Positions 23,281 to 33,669 of a DNA stretch of 64,000 bases are shown in pieces. The DNA is from Craterostigma plantagineum (lineage: Eukaryota > Streptophyta > Magnoliopsida > Lamiales > Linderniaceae), in the NCBI GenBank assembly GCA_027422505.1, contig JAPQWV010000122.1:558001-622000 (forward strand), given 5' to 3'. Numbering within the stretch: the first letter of the stretch is position 1; each line of letters opens with the position of its first letter. The notes under the pieces are model-generated. The model was not told the DNA's origin. It saw only the letters and a program-made list of their open reading frames with translations, and ran no database searches. The translations under genes were made by a program, and so were the position numbers.

Positions 23281-25353
23281 ATGCCTTTCCTCGGCCCTCA
23301 GCCACTCGCCGCCGTGCTCGAATCCGCCGTCTCCACGCGCTCTGCACAGCTCGGCCGAGCCGCCCACGCGCAAGCCGTCAAATCCCTAGGCACGATTTCG
23401 GAAAACTCCATCTTCCTCATCAACCACCTCGTCAACATGTACGCAAAGCTCGACCGACCGGTCTCCGCCCACAATCTCGTCGCCACAACGCCGGCCCACC
23501 TCCGCTCCGTCGTGACGTGGACGGCCCTAATCTCCGGCAACGTCCAGAACGGCCACTTCTCGGCCGCCCTATACCAATTCGCCGCCATGCGCCGCGACGG
23601 CGTGATGCCTAACGATTTCACCTTTCCCTGCCTCTTCAAGTCCGCGAGTGGGGTCCGCGCGCCACTGCTCGGCATGCAGCTCCACGCGCTCGCGGCCAAG
23701 ACGGGCTTGATCGGCGACGTGTTCGTAGGGTGCAGCGTATTCGACATGTACTGCAAGCTGTCCCTGCTGAGCGACGCCGAGAAGGTGTTCGACGAAATGC
23801 CCGTGAGAAACATCGCCACTTGGAACGCCTGCATATCGAACACCGTGCTTAACGGAAAGAGCAGAGAAGCAATCCTTAGGTTCGTCGAGCTCTTACGATG
23901 CTCTAATTTGGATCCCAATTCGATCACGTTCTGCGCATACCTCAACGCTTGCTCGGACGGCGGCATGTTAAGAGAAGGAATCGAGCTCCACGGCCAATTG
24001 GCGAAGAACGGTCATCTAAACGACGTGTCAGTTTCAAACGGGCTAATCGATTTCTACGGAAAGTGCGGCGAAATCAAATCGGCCGCGAAAATCTTCGACG
24101 AAACCAAGGAAAAAAACACAGTCTCATGGTGCTCGATGCTCGCCGCCTACGAGCAGAACAACATGGGCGAAGAAGCGCTCGACGTCTTTTCCCGAGCAAG
24201 GAAGGAACGGTTCGAGCCCACCGACTTCATGCTCTCGAGCGTCTTGAGCGCCTGCGCTGACCTGGCGGCGCTCGAAGTCGGGCGAGCGGTCCACGGCCTC
24301 GCCGTGAAAGCCTGCGTGGACGAGAACCTATTCGTCGGGAGCGCTTTGGTTGACATGTACGGCAAATGCGGGAGCATAGAAGATTGCGAGGATTCTTTTC
24401 ACACGCTCCCCGTGAAAAACGTAATATGCTGGAACGCTCTGATCGGCGCGTACGCCCATCAGGGACGGGCCGACGCGGCTTTGGAACTGTTCCGACGAAT
24501 GGTTGGCTATAGCGATGGTTCGACGCGGCCCAACTACGTGACCTTCGTGTGCGTGCTGACCGCGTGCAGTAGGGGCGGGCTGGTGAGCGTCGGGATGGAC
24601 GTGTTCGGGTCGATGAGGGAGAGGCACGGAGTGAATCCCGGGCCCGAGCACTACGCGTGCGTCGTGGATATGTTGGGTCGGGCGGGTCAGGTGGATCGGG
24701 CTTACCGGTTCATCGGGTCGATGCCGACCCGACCCACGATCTCGGTGTGGGGGGCTTTGCTGAACGCGTGCAAGGTGCACGGCGAGCAAGAATTGGGGAA
24801 ATTTGCGGCGGAGAAGCTGTTTCAGCTCGACCCGAACGACTCTGGGAATCACGTACTTTTGTCGAACATGCTGGCTGCGTCTGGGAAGTGGGACGAGGCG
24901 AACTGTGTGAGGACGGAGATGAAGGGCGTTGGGATAAAGAAGGGGACGGGCTACAGTTGGGTCTCGGTTAAGAATAGGGTTCATGTTTTCCAAGCGAAGG
25001 ATACGACGCACGTTATGAATGAGGAGATTCAGGCGATGCTCGAGAAGTTGAAGAAAGAGACGAAAGCGGCTGGGTATGTGCCCGAGGCTGGGTTGGCCCT
25101 CTACGATGTAGAGGATGAAGAGGGAGAATATGAAGTTTGGAGCCACAGCGAGAAAATTGCCCTCGCTTTCGGGTTGATTGCTCTTCCCAGCGGGGTACCG
25201 ATAAGGATAAACAAGAATCTGAGGATATGTGTCGATTGCCATAGCGCGATAAAGTTTGTGTCGGGCATTGTGGGTCGGGAAATTATAGTCAGGGATAACA
25301 ATCGGTTCCATCGATTCGTGGATAATCGGTGCTCCTGCGGGGACTATTGGTGA
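23281..25353 (+). CDS. MEF11: PPR-DYW RNA editing factor, MEF11/LOI1-like
   Basis: Intronless 690-aa pentatricopeptide repeat protein of the PLS-E-DYW class. These proteins bind organelle transcripts and direct C-to-U editing. PLS repeats run from about residue 10 to 480 (VVTWTALISGNVQNG, NDFTFPCLFKSAS, VSNGLIDFYGKCG and so on). They are followed by E/E+ motifs (PTISVWGALLNACKVHG) and a complete DYW deaminase domain with the HSE motif (SHSEKIALAFGL), the zinc-binding CVDCHSAIK and the terminal residues DYW. Long stretches agree with remembered Arabidopsis LOI1/MEF11 (SGNVQNGHFS, VFVGCSVFDMYCK, SITFCAYLNACSD, VSWCS). That protein edits mitochondrial cox3, nad4 and ccb203 sites and affects isoprenoid-inhibitor sensitivity. 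Mitochondrial location and target sites are inferred from that match. Confidence 0.93.
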   Translation: MPFLGPQPLAAVLESAVSTRSAQLGRAAHAQAVKSLGTISENSIFLINHLVNMYAKLDRPVSAHNLVATTPAHLRSVVTWTALISGNVQNGHFSAALYQFAAMRRDGVMPNDFTFPCLFKSASGVRAPLLGMQLHALAAKTGLIGDVFVGCSVFDMYCKLSLLSDAEKVFDEMPVRNIATWNACISNTVLNGKSREAILRFVELLRCSNLDPNSITFCAYLNACSDGGMLREGIELHGQLAKNGHLNDVSVSNGLIDFYGKCGEIKSAAKIFDETKEKNTVSWCSMLAAYEQNNMGEEALDVFSRARKERFEPTDFMLSSVLSACADLAALEVGRAVHGLAVKACVDENLFVGSALVDMYGKCGSIEDCEDSFHTLPVKNVICWNALIGAYAHQGRADAALELFRRMVGYSDGSTRPNYVTFVCVLTACSRGGLVSVGMDVFGSMRERHGVNPGPEHYACVVDMLGRAGQVDRAYRFIGSMPTRPTISVWGALLNACKVHGEQELGKFAAEKLFQLDPNDSGNHVLLSNMLAASGKWDEANCVRTEMKGVGIKKGTGYSWVSVKNRVHVFQAKDTTHVMNEEIQAMLEKLKKETKAAGYVPEAGLALYDVEDEEGEYEVWSHSEKIALAFGLIALPSGVPIRINKNLRICVDCHSAIKFVSGIVGREIIVRDNNRFHRFVDNRCSCGDYW

Positions 25354-25441
25354 TTTGACAAATAAGAAAGAAAAGAAGACCATGGATGATGGATAAATAG
25401 GTAGTCGAAATACAGTAGGAATGATGGACATAAGTACGAAT

Positions 25442-26024
25442 CTATGTCTGGTGGATGTTAGAAATCGCAGCAGCGATGCTTCTGCAATCGAGCTCCATTG
25501 TCTTCATCCAATTCTCGAAGTCTCCTATTTCCTGCAAACGGATCGAAAAGAAGAAAATGTTAGCGTATACGTTTTCGAGAATCACACTGAGATTCAAGCA
25601 ATATTGGGCTTGGGCATACCTTTACAGCAGTATTAACAGCATGTGAAGCAGCAAGCCACTGATCGGTTTGCTTGGCGAAACGAGCGATCGTCGAAGCTAA
25701 CATTCGAGTTTCCATCTCTATTCGCTTTTCGTTCAGGAAAACCTCTTCGACGCCTCCGTTGACCGAATCGACAAGCAGGTCAGCCACGCGCGTGGCCTTC
25801 TGAATAGCGTCTTTCTTCGCAGCCTCTGATGAGAAAACGATAATGTAAGCGCACGGTGGCATCATAACTTGGTGAGAAATGCTTTTTTTTTTTAAATTGA
25901 TTTTAGAAGGCGGACCAGTTCGTTCACGTAGCTCTGCGGCCACTTTGTTGTGATCGCTGATCATTTGAGTGAGGGAAGCTTCTAAGCTTCCTCCTTCGAG
26001 TTGATGGTGCGAGCGCTGCTCCAT
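25442..26024 (-). CDS. BLOS1: BLOC-1 subunit 1 homologue (BLOS1)
   Basis: Small coiled-coil protein of the GCN5L1/BLOS1 family, 134 aa. In plants BLOS1 works with BLOS2 and sorting nexin 1 in endosome-to-vacuole trafficking, including that of PIN auxin carriers. Exons in gene order: 26024-25916, 25825-25620, 25531-25442; phases join (the codon for Glu37 is split). Diagnostic stretches are GGSLEASLTQMI, EAAKKDAIQKATRVADLLVDSVNGGV, FAKQTDQWLAASHAVN and EIGDFENWMKTMELDC. They match Arabidopsis BLOS1 closely. The gene lies only about 90 bp from the PPR stop codon and is convergent with it. Confidence 0.93.
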
Positions 26025-27514
26025 TTTTGGATCTTCGGAAAATGATACACTTACCTTGTGTCGGTCGGAAGAAAACGCTTCGAACTGAACTGTTTAAGCT
26101 TCGAGTCGACTGCCCATGCTTGAATTTACGATCGATTGAAAGTTGAGGTGGAGAAGACGAACCCCCCAAATTGAAGTGAAATTATTTCTTCACCCCCGAT
26201 TTTTCTATATTTCATATCATCCCCGTATAATGTTTTAAATTGTGACATATCACCCCGAGACTGGATGTATTCGATGTCTTTACTAAATTGCAATGTGATC
26301 CCTGATAGATTTTTACGATGTTTATAGTTTGTACAGCGTTTGTTTGTCTCTCACTCTTTCCTAAGTTTCTTTTCCGTGATTTTTAGAAGAATCTTTCTCA
26401 TGGCCATAAAAAAAAAAAGAAAACCCAGCTCAACCTATGATTAACGTCTAATATATCTACCGATTCATTCGGCATCACACGGTTCCCCAGCCCAGCGGTC
26501 AAACCTCTCGCGAAATTGAAGAGGTAAACTAAATCTAAGCTCTTCCATTCCCAGCTGTAATGAATTTCGGGGATCGTCGTTTTTCTTTTCTGGGGTAGAA
26601 TTTAAACTAGTGATCTCTGTTCAGGATATTACTCTACATTTATACTTGGATGTTTTCTCCATGGGTCGAATATGATCAGCTATTTTTTTCGTTTGGGGTT
26701 GACTTTCTCCGCCTTTTGCTCTTGATTGGACGAAGAAGCCTTTCTTTTTTAAATAATCGATTTCGATAGTTATTTTCTGTTTTTGTTTGTACTTACTGAG
26801 GAGGAAGAATGAGAAGGAAGAGAACGCTGAGTTTACGTCAGGCAGATCTTAATTGGTTAGTAGTTCATTCATTTCATTTTCATCGTTTGGGCTTAATTCA
26901 ATGGAGGGTTCACCAGAAATATTCTGAACTGATACATGGATTATGATCTTAATAAGAATGTTATGGCATCATAAAGTTTAATGATCTTCGTCTTTAATAC
27001 CATTGATCCTGTCCGTAAAGGGAAACTATACATGTGAGTAGCGTTCTCAATCCTCATGTACTAGGCTTGAATGTTATTACAGTCGAATAGATGTAATTGT
27101 GTTAGAACAGTGCTGCTAAGCAGGATAACTTTCTTGCCGCATTATCTCTGTGTATGTGTGTGTGCACCGTGCGATGGCAGCGACACGCGATTGAATCTTC
27201 TTTTATGACATCATATTTTCCTTCTGTCGCATGAACTGAAAATCTTGTTTTATCTTTAATCTGTAGCATTGCGTTATTCTTGCGCTCAACCAGCTGTTAC
27301 CGCACCTTTTAAGTAATGTTTTTTGGCGTTCAAAAGAAGGAAAAAACCAAAAGAATATCCAATCCTTCTGGCTATCTGTAATTTTGCGCCGAGGGTATGC
27401 GCTCTTTCTTCACCTAAACATGATATCGTCCACAGATCTACTCATCTTCTTTAAAGCTTAAGTCATTTGCGTCAAACGAACTTTTGGTCGGATAAAGCTC
27501 GTCGAAGAATAACA
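26025..27514. other. BLOS1/CIPK divergent promoter and leader
   Basis: Spacer between divergent genes. A short upstream ORF encoding MRRKRTLSLRQADLNW starts at about 26809 and could lie in the CIPK leader. A GT repeat lies at about 27149-27162. No other coding evidence is seen. The CIPK leader could contain an intron, but I cannot fix its ends. Confidence 0.4.
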
Positions 27515-28351
27515 ATGACGATGGATGGTAAGGCCAATATACTGATGGAGAAGTACGAGCTGGGGAGGTTATTAGGCCAAGGAACGTTCGCAAAAGTTTA
27601 TTACGGCAGGAGCATTCAGACAGGTCAGAGCGTGGCTATAAAAGTAATCGACAAGGAAAAGATTACGAAGGTGAAGATCATAGATCAGATCAAGCGCGAA
27701 ATCTCCATCATGAGGCTCGTGAAGCACCCATACGTCATTCATCTCCAGGAAGTCCTAGCTACGAAGACGAAGATATATTTCGTCATGGAATACGCCAAAG
27801 GAGGCGAGCTCTTCATCAGAGTGTCAAAGGGAAAGCTGAAGGAAGATCTTGCAAGGAGGTACTTTCAGCAGCTGATCGACGCTGTCGAGTTCTGCCATGG
27901 CAGAGGAGTCTTCCACCGCGATTTGAAGCCCGAAAACATACTCTTGGACGAAAACGAAAACCTCAAAGTTTCGGACTTTGGTCTGAGCGCTCTGGCCGAG
28001 ACCAAACGCCAGGACGGTCTCCTTCACACGATGTGTGGGACGCCTGCTTATGTGGCGCCCGAGGTGCTGAACCGTAAAGGGTACGATGGGGCTAGGGCTG
28101 ATATTTGGTCGTGCGGGGTGATTCTTTTCGTGCTATTGGCTGGTTATCTTCCCTTTCACGACTCGAATTTGATGGAGATGTACAGAAAAATAGCAAGAGC
28201 TGAGTACAGGTACCCTCGTTGGTTTTCGAATGAAGTTCGTGCGTTGCTTGGCAGGATATTGAATCCCAACCCTTTTAGTAGGATTTCGATCTCTGAGATT
28301 AAGGAAACTTCTTGGTTCAGACACGGTATACAAGACCGAAGAACGGCGTAA
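27515..28351 (+). CDS. CIPK (SnRK3) kinase domain, frame ends early
   Basis: Serine/threonine kinase of the CBL-interacting (SnRK3) family. CIPKs are activated by calcium-bound CBL proteins and regulate ion channels and transporters. The frame carries a full kinase domain: Gly loop [12 protein letters not shown], catalytic Lys in [29 protein letters not shown], and activation segment ending [10 protein letters not shown]. It runs to [12 protein letters not shown] and then a stop at 28349-28351. The NAF/FISL CBL-binding module lies immediately downstream in another frame (28312-28782). The product as read is a 278-aa kinase without regulatory half. The start is taken at the first ATG, 27515; ATGs at 27521 and 27545 also fit. 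[11 protein letters not shown] and [11 protein letters not shown] resemble the intronless CIPK2/10/15/20 clade. Confidence 0.85.
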   Translation: MTMDGKANILMEKYELGRLLGQGTFAKVYYGRSIQTGQSVAIKVIDKEKITKVKIIDQIKREISIMRLVKHPYVIHLQEVLATKTKIYFVMEYAKGGELFIRVSKGKLKEDLARRYFQQLIDAVEFCHGRGVFHRDLKPENILLDENENLKVSDFGLSALAETKRQDGLLHTMCGTPAYVAPEVLNRKGYDGARADIWSCGVILFVLLAGYLPFHDSNLMEMYRKIARAEYRYPRWFSNEVRALLGRILNPNPFSRISISEIKETSWFRHGIQDRRTA

Positions 28352-28782
28352 GTAGTTCATCAGAGATTGGGCGACAGGAGAGTAACGGTAGGAGCACGCT
28401 TTCAAGTATAAATGCGTTCGATATTATTTCTCTATCGCGCGGATTCGATATATCGAGGTTGTTCGAAGAACCGTCAGCTAGAAAGGAGGCACGGTTCGTC
28501 TCTTCGAAGCCCGCTTCTGTAATAATCTCAAGGTTGGAAGAAATCGCCAGGCGGACGAAGATGAAGGTTACTAAGAAGGACGGGGGATTGTTTAAGCTCG
28601 AACGGTTGAGAGAGGGCATAAATGGGATTATATCGATCGACGTGGAGATTTTCGTGTTGACTTCGAATTTTCACTTGGTTGAAGTCAAGAAAATCAGCGG
28701 AGACACGTTCGAGTATCTCAGAATCTTGAACGAGGGTATTAGGGCGGGCCTTCAAGACATTGTCCGTGAGTCAGAATCTTGA
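28312..28782 (+). pseudogene. CIPK regulatory half, out of frame
   Basis: This frame, shifted by -1 from the kinase, encodes the missing C-terminal half of the same CIPK. It has the NAF/FISL motif NAFDIISLSRGFDISRLFEE for CBL binding. After it come RFVSSKPASVIISRLEEIA, GLFKLERLREG and HLVEVKKISGDTFEYL, the protein-phosphatase interaction and KA1-like region. It has no start of its own at a sensible position. Both frames are open between about 28312 and 28348, so a single missing base there would restore a normal CIPK of about 425 aa. Either the gene is a recent pseudogene, the assembly has an indel, or a separate product is made. No intron fits. Confidence 0.8.
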
Positions 28783-29162
28783 CAGCATAGACTCGAACTC
28801 GACTGAGGTAAAGCTTCCTTAAACGGTTCATAGTTAGTACAGCATCTATATTAGGTTAGTGTGTCGTTCCTTCCTTTGTAAGAGCCAACCACAGTTGTCT
28901 GTATATCCTGATGATATTTATGTCATTGCTAAGGCTTTTGGATTCTGGTTGATTTTCAGATGAAATCCTTACACTTGCAAGACTTCGATCAAGAAATGCA
29001 ACAGAACTTTCCAGGCAAAGATGGGAAATAGGAAAAAATCGATCACGATAGAACAAAACGACGAGAAAGCAACGTGTATTGCCTAACGAGTAGTTCCCAT
29101 ATAACGTATATTTTAGTTTGATATAGACAGAGGAAACATACAGAGAAAACTGATGAGGATTA
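28783..29162. other. Convergent 3' spacer
   Basis: About 380 bp between the CIPK remnant and the small minus-strand gene. It contains their 3' UTRs and no recognisable features. Confidence 0.5.
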
Positions 29163-29750
29163 TTATTCTGTGCGATGATGATCTTTGTCTGTAGAAGACG
29201 ATGATGGCATTGGCAATCGAGAAGAAATCAAATTCTTCCACAGATATCTCCCACTCGCCATGTCGACGAATGTCCAGAAACACTTCCGTACAGCAGCTGA
29301 AGCCTGATCCAAACATGAACACAAATCAACTAACTCAAATTCAAGTGTTCCTTACAAGGAATGCATAGGTAACACCTGAAATAATTGGCTAAGTCTCGAG
29401 AAACAAATGACAAGAAGAAGAAGGAGCGATGATCAAGAACTCGAGTGCTTGATGGGCGTCGATTGAGATTGAGTTGTTAAGGGATAAAATCTCAAACCAA
29501 AATTTCACGAAACTGTACCCAAGAAACCCACAACCCTATTTTCAGCTAGACTCGATGTGAAGAACAATCAAACAAACAAAAAAGGACGAAGAAGAGCTCA
29601 TTTCACCTTGGCCGAAAAGGGAAGCACGCTATCGTCCTCGACGGCGACGCCCTCTTTCCGTGCGTTGGGCGTAGAATTCAGGTTTCTGACGACGAAAAAC
29701 CCAGCAAGGGTAGCTGAGAGGAAAATCAGAATTATCCTCAAAGGACACAT
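29163..29750 (-). CDS. Small single-pass membrane protein (MCPLR family)
   Basis: Two-exon gene for a 94-aa protein: 29750-29607 and 29303-29163, joined in phase 0. Exon 1 encodes MCPLRIILIFLSATLAGFFVVRNL, a start followed at once by one hydrophobic segment (about residues 5-21). Exon 2 encodes AVRKCFWTFVDMASGRYLWKNL and a Ser-rich tail. A remembered family of small conserved plant proteins combines an MCPLR N-terminus with the FVDMASGRYLW motif, sometimes labelled methyltransferase-related without evidence. I know no function. It is likely a signal-anchored membrane protein with its conserved C-terminal motif on one side of the membrane. It sits between two CIPK genes. Confidence 0.75.
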
Positions 29751-30347
29751 TTTTTTTCTTCTTATTTTTTTAGATGGGTCTTCTTTCTTTAATTCTCACC
29801 ATCATTTTCCCTTTTCCACCCTCTGCTAAGGATTTATGGTGAGGGACAAACCGTATATCGGAGTTGGGAATTTTGGGGAAAGAAACTTGGTTGTCTTTTC
29901 TCTCCATGAATATCATCATCAATTCATCATCTTCGTATTTGAATTGACTTTTTACCTCGACAGTTTCCATAAATAGCCTCACACATGCAAAAAAACAACA
30001 GAACCACACAACAGATAATAGGTGGAACAATATAGCTAAAGTCTTTCAATCCTATATGTATCGTAATGTTGCTCATCCCAATTGAATTATACTATATAGT
30101 ATTATCTTGCCTTGCCCACCACAAAAGAATGGAATTGCTTCACTTTCTTTCTTTTTTTTTTTTCTTTTTTTTTCTGTAACATGACAGCTATTTACTTTTT
30201 TCTTTTTTTTTTTTGTTTCAAATAAATAATTTACAAACACAATTCAATCATCTCAATGTATGTACAGTTCACAGTCAGTCCAATAAATGAACCATCATTG
30301 ATCAACTGAACTGAACAATCCCAAGTTTAAAAAAGAAGAAGAAAAAA
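29751..30347. other. Spacer between membrane protein and CIPK
   Basis: Promoter of the small minus-strand gene plus the 3' UTR of the next CIPK. T-rich runs occur at about 30148-30215. No gene is seen. Confidence 0.5.
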
Positions 30348-31661
30348 CTAGTCACCGGCAATCACCTGGCCCAACACCGCCGCCCTAACTCCCATCCACC
30401 AATCAGAAAACAGATCGCCTTCCTCCCCAGCGCACCTCTTCACCTCCACCACCGACAACGTGTCGGTCAACCGGTAAACCTCCACCTCCCCTATAGAATT
30501 ACCGTTTTGCCCCTGTACAACCAGCCTACAATCAGAGTACTTGGTCACCATCTTCAAAGGACCACAGTCGCCGCCGCTGTCCACGGAAACCCTCTCCACC
30601 ACCGCCTCCGGCGACCCATCCGCCACCACCCTCTCCACCACCACCGCCACCTCCTTCTCGCCGGCGAACATACCCTTCAAATCCAACCCATTCGAAAACA
30701 ACGCGACTATATCAAACGCATTCATGACCATCTCTTTACCACCGGCGCCGCCGTGCGTTATCTTCGTTTCAGCTCCACCGTGGACGTCTTCGGCCGCGTA
30801 CCCTTTGAGAAACCAAGGGTCACTCTTGATCTCCTCGACGGTGATCCTCGTCGCAGGGTTCGTGTCCAACACGCGCGACAACAACCTTTTCAGCTCGCCG
30901 GACATCAGCCTGGGAAACCTGTACTCGCCCTTGTAAATCTTTCTGTACAGATTCATCAGATTAGGGTCGTTGAACGGCAAGTAGCCCGCCGCCATGACGA
31001 ACAAAACGACGCCGCACGACCACACGTCGACCTTAGCTCCGTCGTACCCTCGCCTCAGCAAGACCTCCGGCGCCACGTAAGCCGGCGTCCCACACAGCGT
31101 ATGGAGCATTCCGTCGGCCCTCACTTGCTCGGCCCTCAGAGCGCTCAGTCCAAAGTCGGAGACTTTGAGATCGTCGTTCTCGTCGAGCAGAAGATTCTCC
31201 GGCTTCAGATCGCGGTGGTAGACGCCTTCGCCGTGGCAGTAACCGACGGCGGAGATCAGCTGCCGAAAGTACCTACGGCTGACGTCTTCGGACAGGCGCG
31301 ACTTCGCCACCACCCTGGCGAAGAGCTCGCCGTTCTTGGCGAATTCCAACACGAAGTAGATCTTTGTTTTTGTGGCGAGGACTTCGTGGAGTTTGACGAC
31401 GTTGGGGTGGCTCAGCCGCCGCATGGCGGCGATCTCTCGCTTTATGTTGCACGTTCGCCGGAGGCTGTCGTCGCCGGCGGCGAGGCGGCTCTTTTGGATG
31501 AGTTTAATGGCGACGCTTTTGTCGGTGGACAGATCTCTGGCGTGGTACACCTTGGCGGATCCGCCGCAGCCCAGGAGTTTGCCGAGCTCGTATTTGTTGA
31601 ACAGAGTCTTCCCCGGCGGCGCTTCGGCGTGCGGCGGTGCTGTATCTGTGGAGTGATTCAT
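30348..31661 (-). CDS. CIPK (SnRK3) protein kinase, intact
   Basis: Intronless 437-aa CBL-interacting protein kinase. The kinase domain spans about residues 24-280: catalytic Lys in [51 protein letters not shown]. The NAF/FISL motif is MNAFDIVALFSNGLDLKGMF, followed by a C-terminal phosphatase-interaction domain (VVEVKRCAGEEGDLF). It is complete, unlike the CIPK at 27515. The Gly-rich loop reads LGCGGSAKV, with Ser at the place of the usual Phe or Tyr. The activation loop has AEQVRADGMLHTLCGTPAY. It belongs to an intronless clade distinct from its neighbour. A role in Ca2+/CBL signalling to transporters is inferred from the family. Confidence 0.95.
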   Translation of the reverse strand: MNHSTDTAPPHAEAPPGKTLFNKYELGKLLGCGGSAKVYHARDLSTDKSVAIKLIQKSRLAAGDDSLRRTCNIKREIAAMRRLSHPNVVKLHEVLATKTKIYFVLEFAKNGELFARVVAKSRLSEDVSRRYFRQLISAVGYCHGEGVYHRDLKPENLLLDENDDLKVSDFGLSALRAEQVRADGMLHTLCGTPAYVAPEVLLRRGYDGAKVDVWSCGVVLFVMAAGYLPFNDPNLMNLYRKIYKGEYRFPRLMSGELKRLLSRVLDTNPATRITVEEIKSDPWFLKGYAAEDVHGGAETKITHGGAGGKEMVMNAFDIVALFSNGLDLKGMFAGEKEVAVVVERVVADGSPEAVVERVSVDSGGDCGPLKMVTKYSDCRLVVQGQNGNSIGEVEVYRLTDTLSVVEVKRCAGEEGDLFSDWWMGVRAAVLGQVIAGD

Positions 31662-31812
31662 GGGATATACGAGCTTGAGTATATGCGAAGAATCTATCTA
31701 TTAATTATTATATTAGGTAGCTTAGAATTTAGATAAGGTGATGGAAGGAATGGAAGGTGTATTTATTATAGTGCTAATTAAGTTTGTGACCCCAAAAGAT
31801 GATTTAAGTTAA

Positions 31813-32659
31813 GTTTCAGGTCCATGTCAGAAAATATTTAGGGTTAAGAACTCGATTTTTGTAATAGAGATATGGACCTAAAATTTAAGCAAGTGTCATA
31901 CTGTGTACAGTAAGACCTTTATAAATTAATACTCAATAAATTAATAACCTCTCTAAAATAATAAAATCTCTCGATCCCGACTTGGGCCTTTGTAAAAAAT
32001 CATTAAATTCGATAAGGTAATAAGATAATAAGTATTATGAAAATTCCTTCGCAAATATTAGGTCCCATTAAAATTCTAAATTAATAATCCATATATAACA
32101 ATTATAAAATCATGGATATTTGCCAAAATATGAATCTATTGTCACTTGTTTTTTCTTAAACGTAACCTAATTGAATTTTATCCCTAACTTTTTAATTGCA
32201 GCCTGAAGTTCCGACGTGAAGTTCGCTAGTTGAAACAAGAAATATATATATATATATATATATATATACATGAATATATTTAATTAGTTACAAAGAATTG
32301 GTTTATTCATGAATATAATGTATCGTTATATACTAAATCATCTGACTTTAAATTTTTTTCTTTTAATTAATAAATTATTAATTTATCGATATATTAATAT
32401 CTATTTAAATTAATAAATTCAGTGGTCCCAAGGTTATTAATTAAAAGAGGTTTTACTGTATATAAACCGGTATCAGGTGTTTTGTGTTATTACAAAATAA
32501 TGAAGTGGTATTTCAGAACGATGAATTGCTACTGCAGAACCATAAAGTGGTACTACTGCAGGTTCATGAAGTGATATTACAGATCCATGAAGTGATACTG
32601 AAAAATACTTAAGTGTATCGGGTTCTAAAAACTAAAAATTTTCTGACATAGTACCTAAA
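31813..32659. mobile_element. 21-bp-repeat element, copy 1 (interrupted)
   Basis: A dispersed element with terminal inverted similarity: AGGTCCATGTCAGAAAAT at about 31818-31835 against ATTTTCTGACATAGTACCT at about 32639-32657. It contains about five units related to CAGAACAATGAAGTGGTACTG at about 32484-32605. A second copy lies at about 55388-55721. This copy is split by the MITE at 31908-32458. There is no coding capacity. Confidence 0.7.
31908..32458. mobile_element. Emigrant-like mariner MITE
   Basis: A 551-bp element with termini CAGTAAGACCTTTATAAATT and, inverted, the complement ending AGAGGTTTTACTG. It is flanked by TA at 31906-31907 and 32459-32460. TA duplication and CAGTAAAACCTC.. 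termini are the hallmark of Emigrant/Lemi (pogo-like Tc1/mariner) elements. A TA dinucleotide tract lies at about 32243-32268. The paralogous repeat at 55388-55721 preserves the unoccupied target. Confidence 0.85.
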
Positions 32660-33669
32660 TCTAAATGGATCTTATGTTGGGACATGAAATCAAATTCACC
32701 AATTATAGCGTAAGATGGTCGTTGAGATTAGATTGCGACATCTCGGGAGTTGAAGTTTGATTTAGTTCCTTTACACTTGGGATTTGGGAATGGCTACTTA
32801 TATTCCCAAATGAAAATAAGGAAAGTAAATAAAATGAAACAAATGGGTGGCAAGAACTAGCGTTTCGATTCGATTTATGTGGTCGAAATATATTTGAAAA
32901 TGATGTCTGAGAATTTGGGTTGGCAAGGGAATTAATATTTTACTTAACGTGGCAAGTAACGAGATTAGAAGAGTCGTAGTAGGAATGAACTGGTTATCAT
33001 TAATTACTTTATATAACAAGAGGCTGAAAATTATGTAAACCAAGGATGATGCAATCTTCTGAATTAAATAAAATAGGCGAAGTCTAAGAGATGAGAGGCT
33101 TTAGTTTCGCTAGCGTGTGACACTATTTTTTTTTTTTATTTAAATAATAACGTCCATAAAAAATTAAATATCGATGCAATTTTTTGTCACAGCTCAGATG
33201 AACGATTGATTCGACACAACATCATAGGCAAGGCATTTTTTCACAAAACATCAATTCCTACAAACCATCTCCAACAAGATTCAGATTCAGGAATATTGTG
33301 ACTCAGTACTTCATAAAACATCTGATTGAGATCATCACTAAGGGATCAACGGTCAATTTTAAATATTCTCCAGACACATTATGACAACGGAAACACGATG
33401 GACCACATATCAAACAATATGTTATAATTCCTCATCTTGGCGTTAAAATGAAATTTTAATAGAGTATCATTTTGAGTGCTAAATTGCTCAGCCATGTCGC
33501 ATGTTCACATAGAACCAATCAAGAAGACATTTTTGTTTGTCTATGGTTCGAATTAGTTCTCCGTGCAATAAACATATCTGATATAACTTACCAAGTTCTG
33601 TAAATAATACAACTGGATAAAAAGCGTCTTACTACAGCAAAAAAAGGATTTATTACACATTTTCTGCTG
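32660..33669. other. Spacer downstream of the WNK gene
   Basis: AT-rich non-coding sequence. Its right end (about 33600-33669) is the 3' UTR of the minus-strand WNK kinase. No ORF with family similarity is seen. Confidence 0.5.

Noticed and set aside
24328..25431. 367-codon minus-strand ORF opposite the PPR gene
   Set aside because: Antisense shadow of the PPR-DYW exon with no family likeness.
28336..28351. GTAAGTAGTTCATCAG as an intron that would repair the CIPK frame
   Set aside because: Sixteen bases is far too short for a plant intron, and removing it does not restore the frame.
30507..31736. 409-codon plus-strand ORF opposite the intact CIPK
   Set aside because: Antisense shadow; the minus frame has all kinase and NAF motifs.
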